The notes under the pieces: generated by a model
Databases searched by the model: none
What the model was told of the DNA's origin: nothing
The model's input: only the letters and a program-made list of their open reading frames with translations
From: Xenopus tropicalis
Taxonomy: Eukaryota; Chordata; Amphibia; Anura; Pipidae
Direction: 5' to 3'
DNA: 64,000 nucleotides
Assembly: GCF_000004195.4 (NCBI RefSeq)
Contig: NC_030683.2
Location: 73,999,764-74,063,763 of the forward strand
Part shown: in pieces, positions 63,370 to 64,000 of the stretch
How the letters are laid out: each line of letters opens with the position of its first letter
Position numbering within the stretch: the stretch's first letter is position 1
Program-made: the position numbers and the translations under genes

Positions 63370-64000
63370 AAAAATGCTTTAGCTCCTAGTTGTTGCTCTG
63401 TGCTGCAACCAAATACAACTGCAAAAATCCAAAAATAGGAAAAAAAGCTCCAGCAGATTAACTGCAAAACATTTATTATGGGTAGTGGTAACACGACATG
63501 TTTCGGGTTAATACCCTTTATCAAGTGTACAAAGACCATAACCATGTGATCTCATTTAAAGCCAAATTGACCTATGACCCACCAAGCACACAGCATTTCA
63601 GGAAACTTTCTTAAAGTGATAGTATAATAAGTTAACAAGTTAAACATAAGTGAAGGGTCATTATATAATATACCTTGTGTAAAAAATGCTATAGTTAAAT
63701 ATGGTAATGTTTCATTATACATTAACATTAAAGTGATAGTGCTGCAATTAGCATAAATAATGCCACAATGTGCATAGATTTGTTTAGGTTTGTTAAAATA
63801 GCATAAAAGGTAATAATTTATAAGATAATCAAAAACAAGTGCAAAGTGAATAAAGCATACAGTCCAAATACTAAGTCCGTAAGTGTTGATCCAATGTCCT
63901 TGGAAATCCATTAAAAACAGTTCCATAAAAGAGGAAGGGAGGTCCAGTTGAACCGAATCCACAAGAAACACTCCTGGGGGCCACTGCACGTTTACACGTG
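63370..64000 (-). repeat. Dispersed repeat with hammerhead-like module, right edge off-window
   Basis: From about 63370 the sequence changes to a repeat with two AAAGTGATAGT boxes (63614 and 63731). The minus strand is open for 145 codons, but the residues show no domain and are rich in Leu/Ile/Tyr, so I do not call a gene. The module at 63488-63530 and the edge of the window mark it as part of a longer element. Confidence 0.4.
63488..63530 (-). ncRNA. Dispersed hammerhead-like fold
   Basis: Minus strand: stem I GTACAC/GTGTTAC (one bulge), core TTGATAA plus one extra A, stem II GGGT/ACCC with loop ATTA, GAAAC, then ATGTC so that stem III is AC/GT. Core position 3 is U and 8 is A. Every other conserved base of the hammerhead core is present. 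Confidence 0.45.

Noticed and set aside
63552..63989. 145-codon minus-strand frame
   Set aside because: Hydrophobic composition but no family signature, and it lies in a dispersed repeat with AAAGTGATAGT boxes; not enough to call a gene.

Overview
The window is vertebrate genomic DNA, almost certainly from a clawed frog (Xenopus). Two things point there. The intron-exon structure encodes a complete checkpoint kinase 1 whose SQ/TQ positions (T314, S344) match those known for Xenopus Chk1. The repeats are dominated by TTAA-flanked T2-type MITEs (TTAAAGGRR termini), a family described in Xenopus, plus Frog Prince-like Tc1, hAT, Penelope-like and L1-like elements. Which Xenopus species cannot be fixed from sequence alone.

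Layout. 1-7010: a hAT (ZBED-type) transposon whose left end lies outside the window. It has a TATA promoter, three separate minisatellites (87, 168 and 89 bp units), a transposase split by one frameshift, and a right end full of TTCGCGAAC palindromes. 7304-9811: a decayed Penelope-like retroelement (reverse transcriptase plus GIY-YIG, minus strand) with inverted termini that carry hammerhead-ribozyme-like folds. 9812-18100: gene-poor DNA with MITEs, a LINE scrap and a dispersed hammerhead-like module. 18102-31299 (minus): an eight-exon gene that I assembled from splice sites and matching phases. It encodes an unrecognised 331-residue protein with an N-terminal membrane segment and helical, coiled-coil-like remainder; its introns hold solo LTRs, MITEs and a 516-bp palindrome. 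31300-45100: intergenic DNA packed with nested MITEs and an intact Tc1-like transposon. 45131-62348 (minus): chek1, twelve coding exons, 474 residues, with a CpG-rich promoter region at about 62590-62960. 62960-64000: a simple repeat and another repeat with a hammerhead-like module.

How the parts relate. chek1 and the unknown membrane gene lie on the same strand, the unknown gene downstream, and nothing in the sequence links their functions. Chk1 is the ATR-activated kinase that restrains CDC25 after replication stress. The rest of the window is a record of transposon traffic: Tc1 into a T2 MITE, a T2 MITE into a hAT MITE inside chek1 intron 9, two T2 MITEs sharing one TTAA, and one solo LTR inside another.

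Items most worth a second look: the unrecognised membrane gene; the five hammerhead-like folds, which include an apparent U3-A8 swap of the C3-G8 core pair; the intact Tc1-like element; and the MITE with an expanded internal minisatellite.
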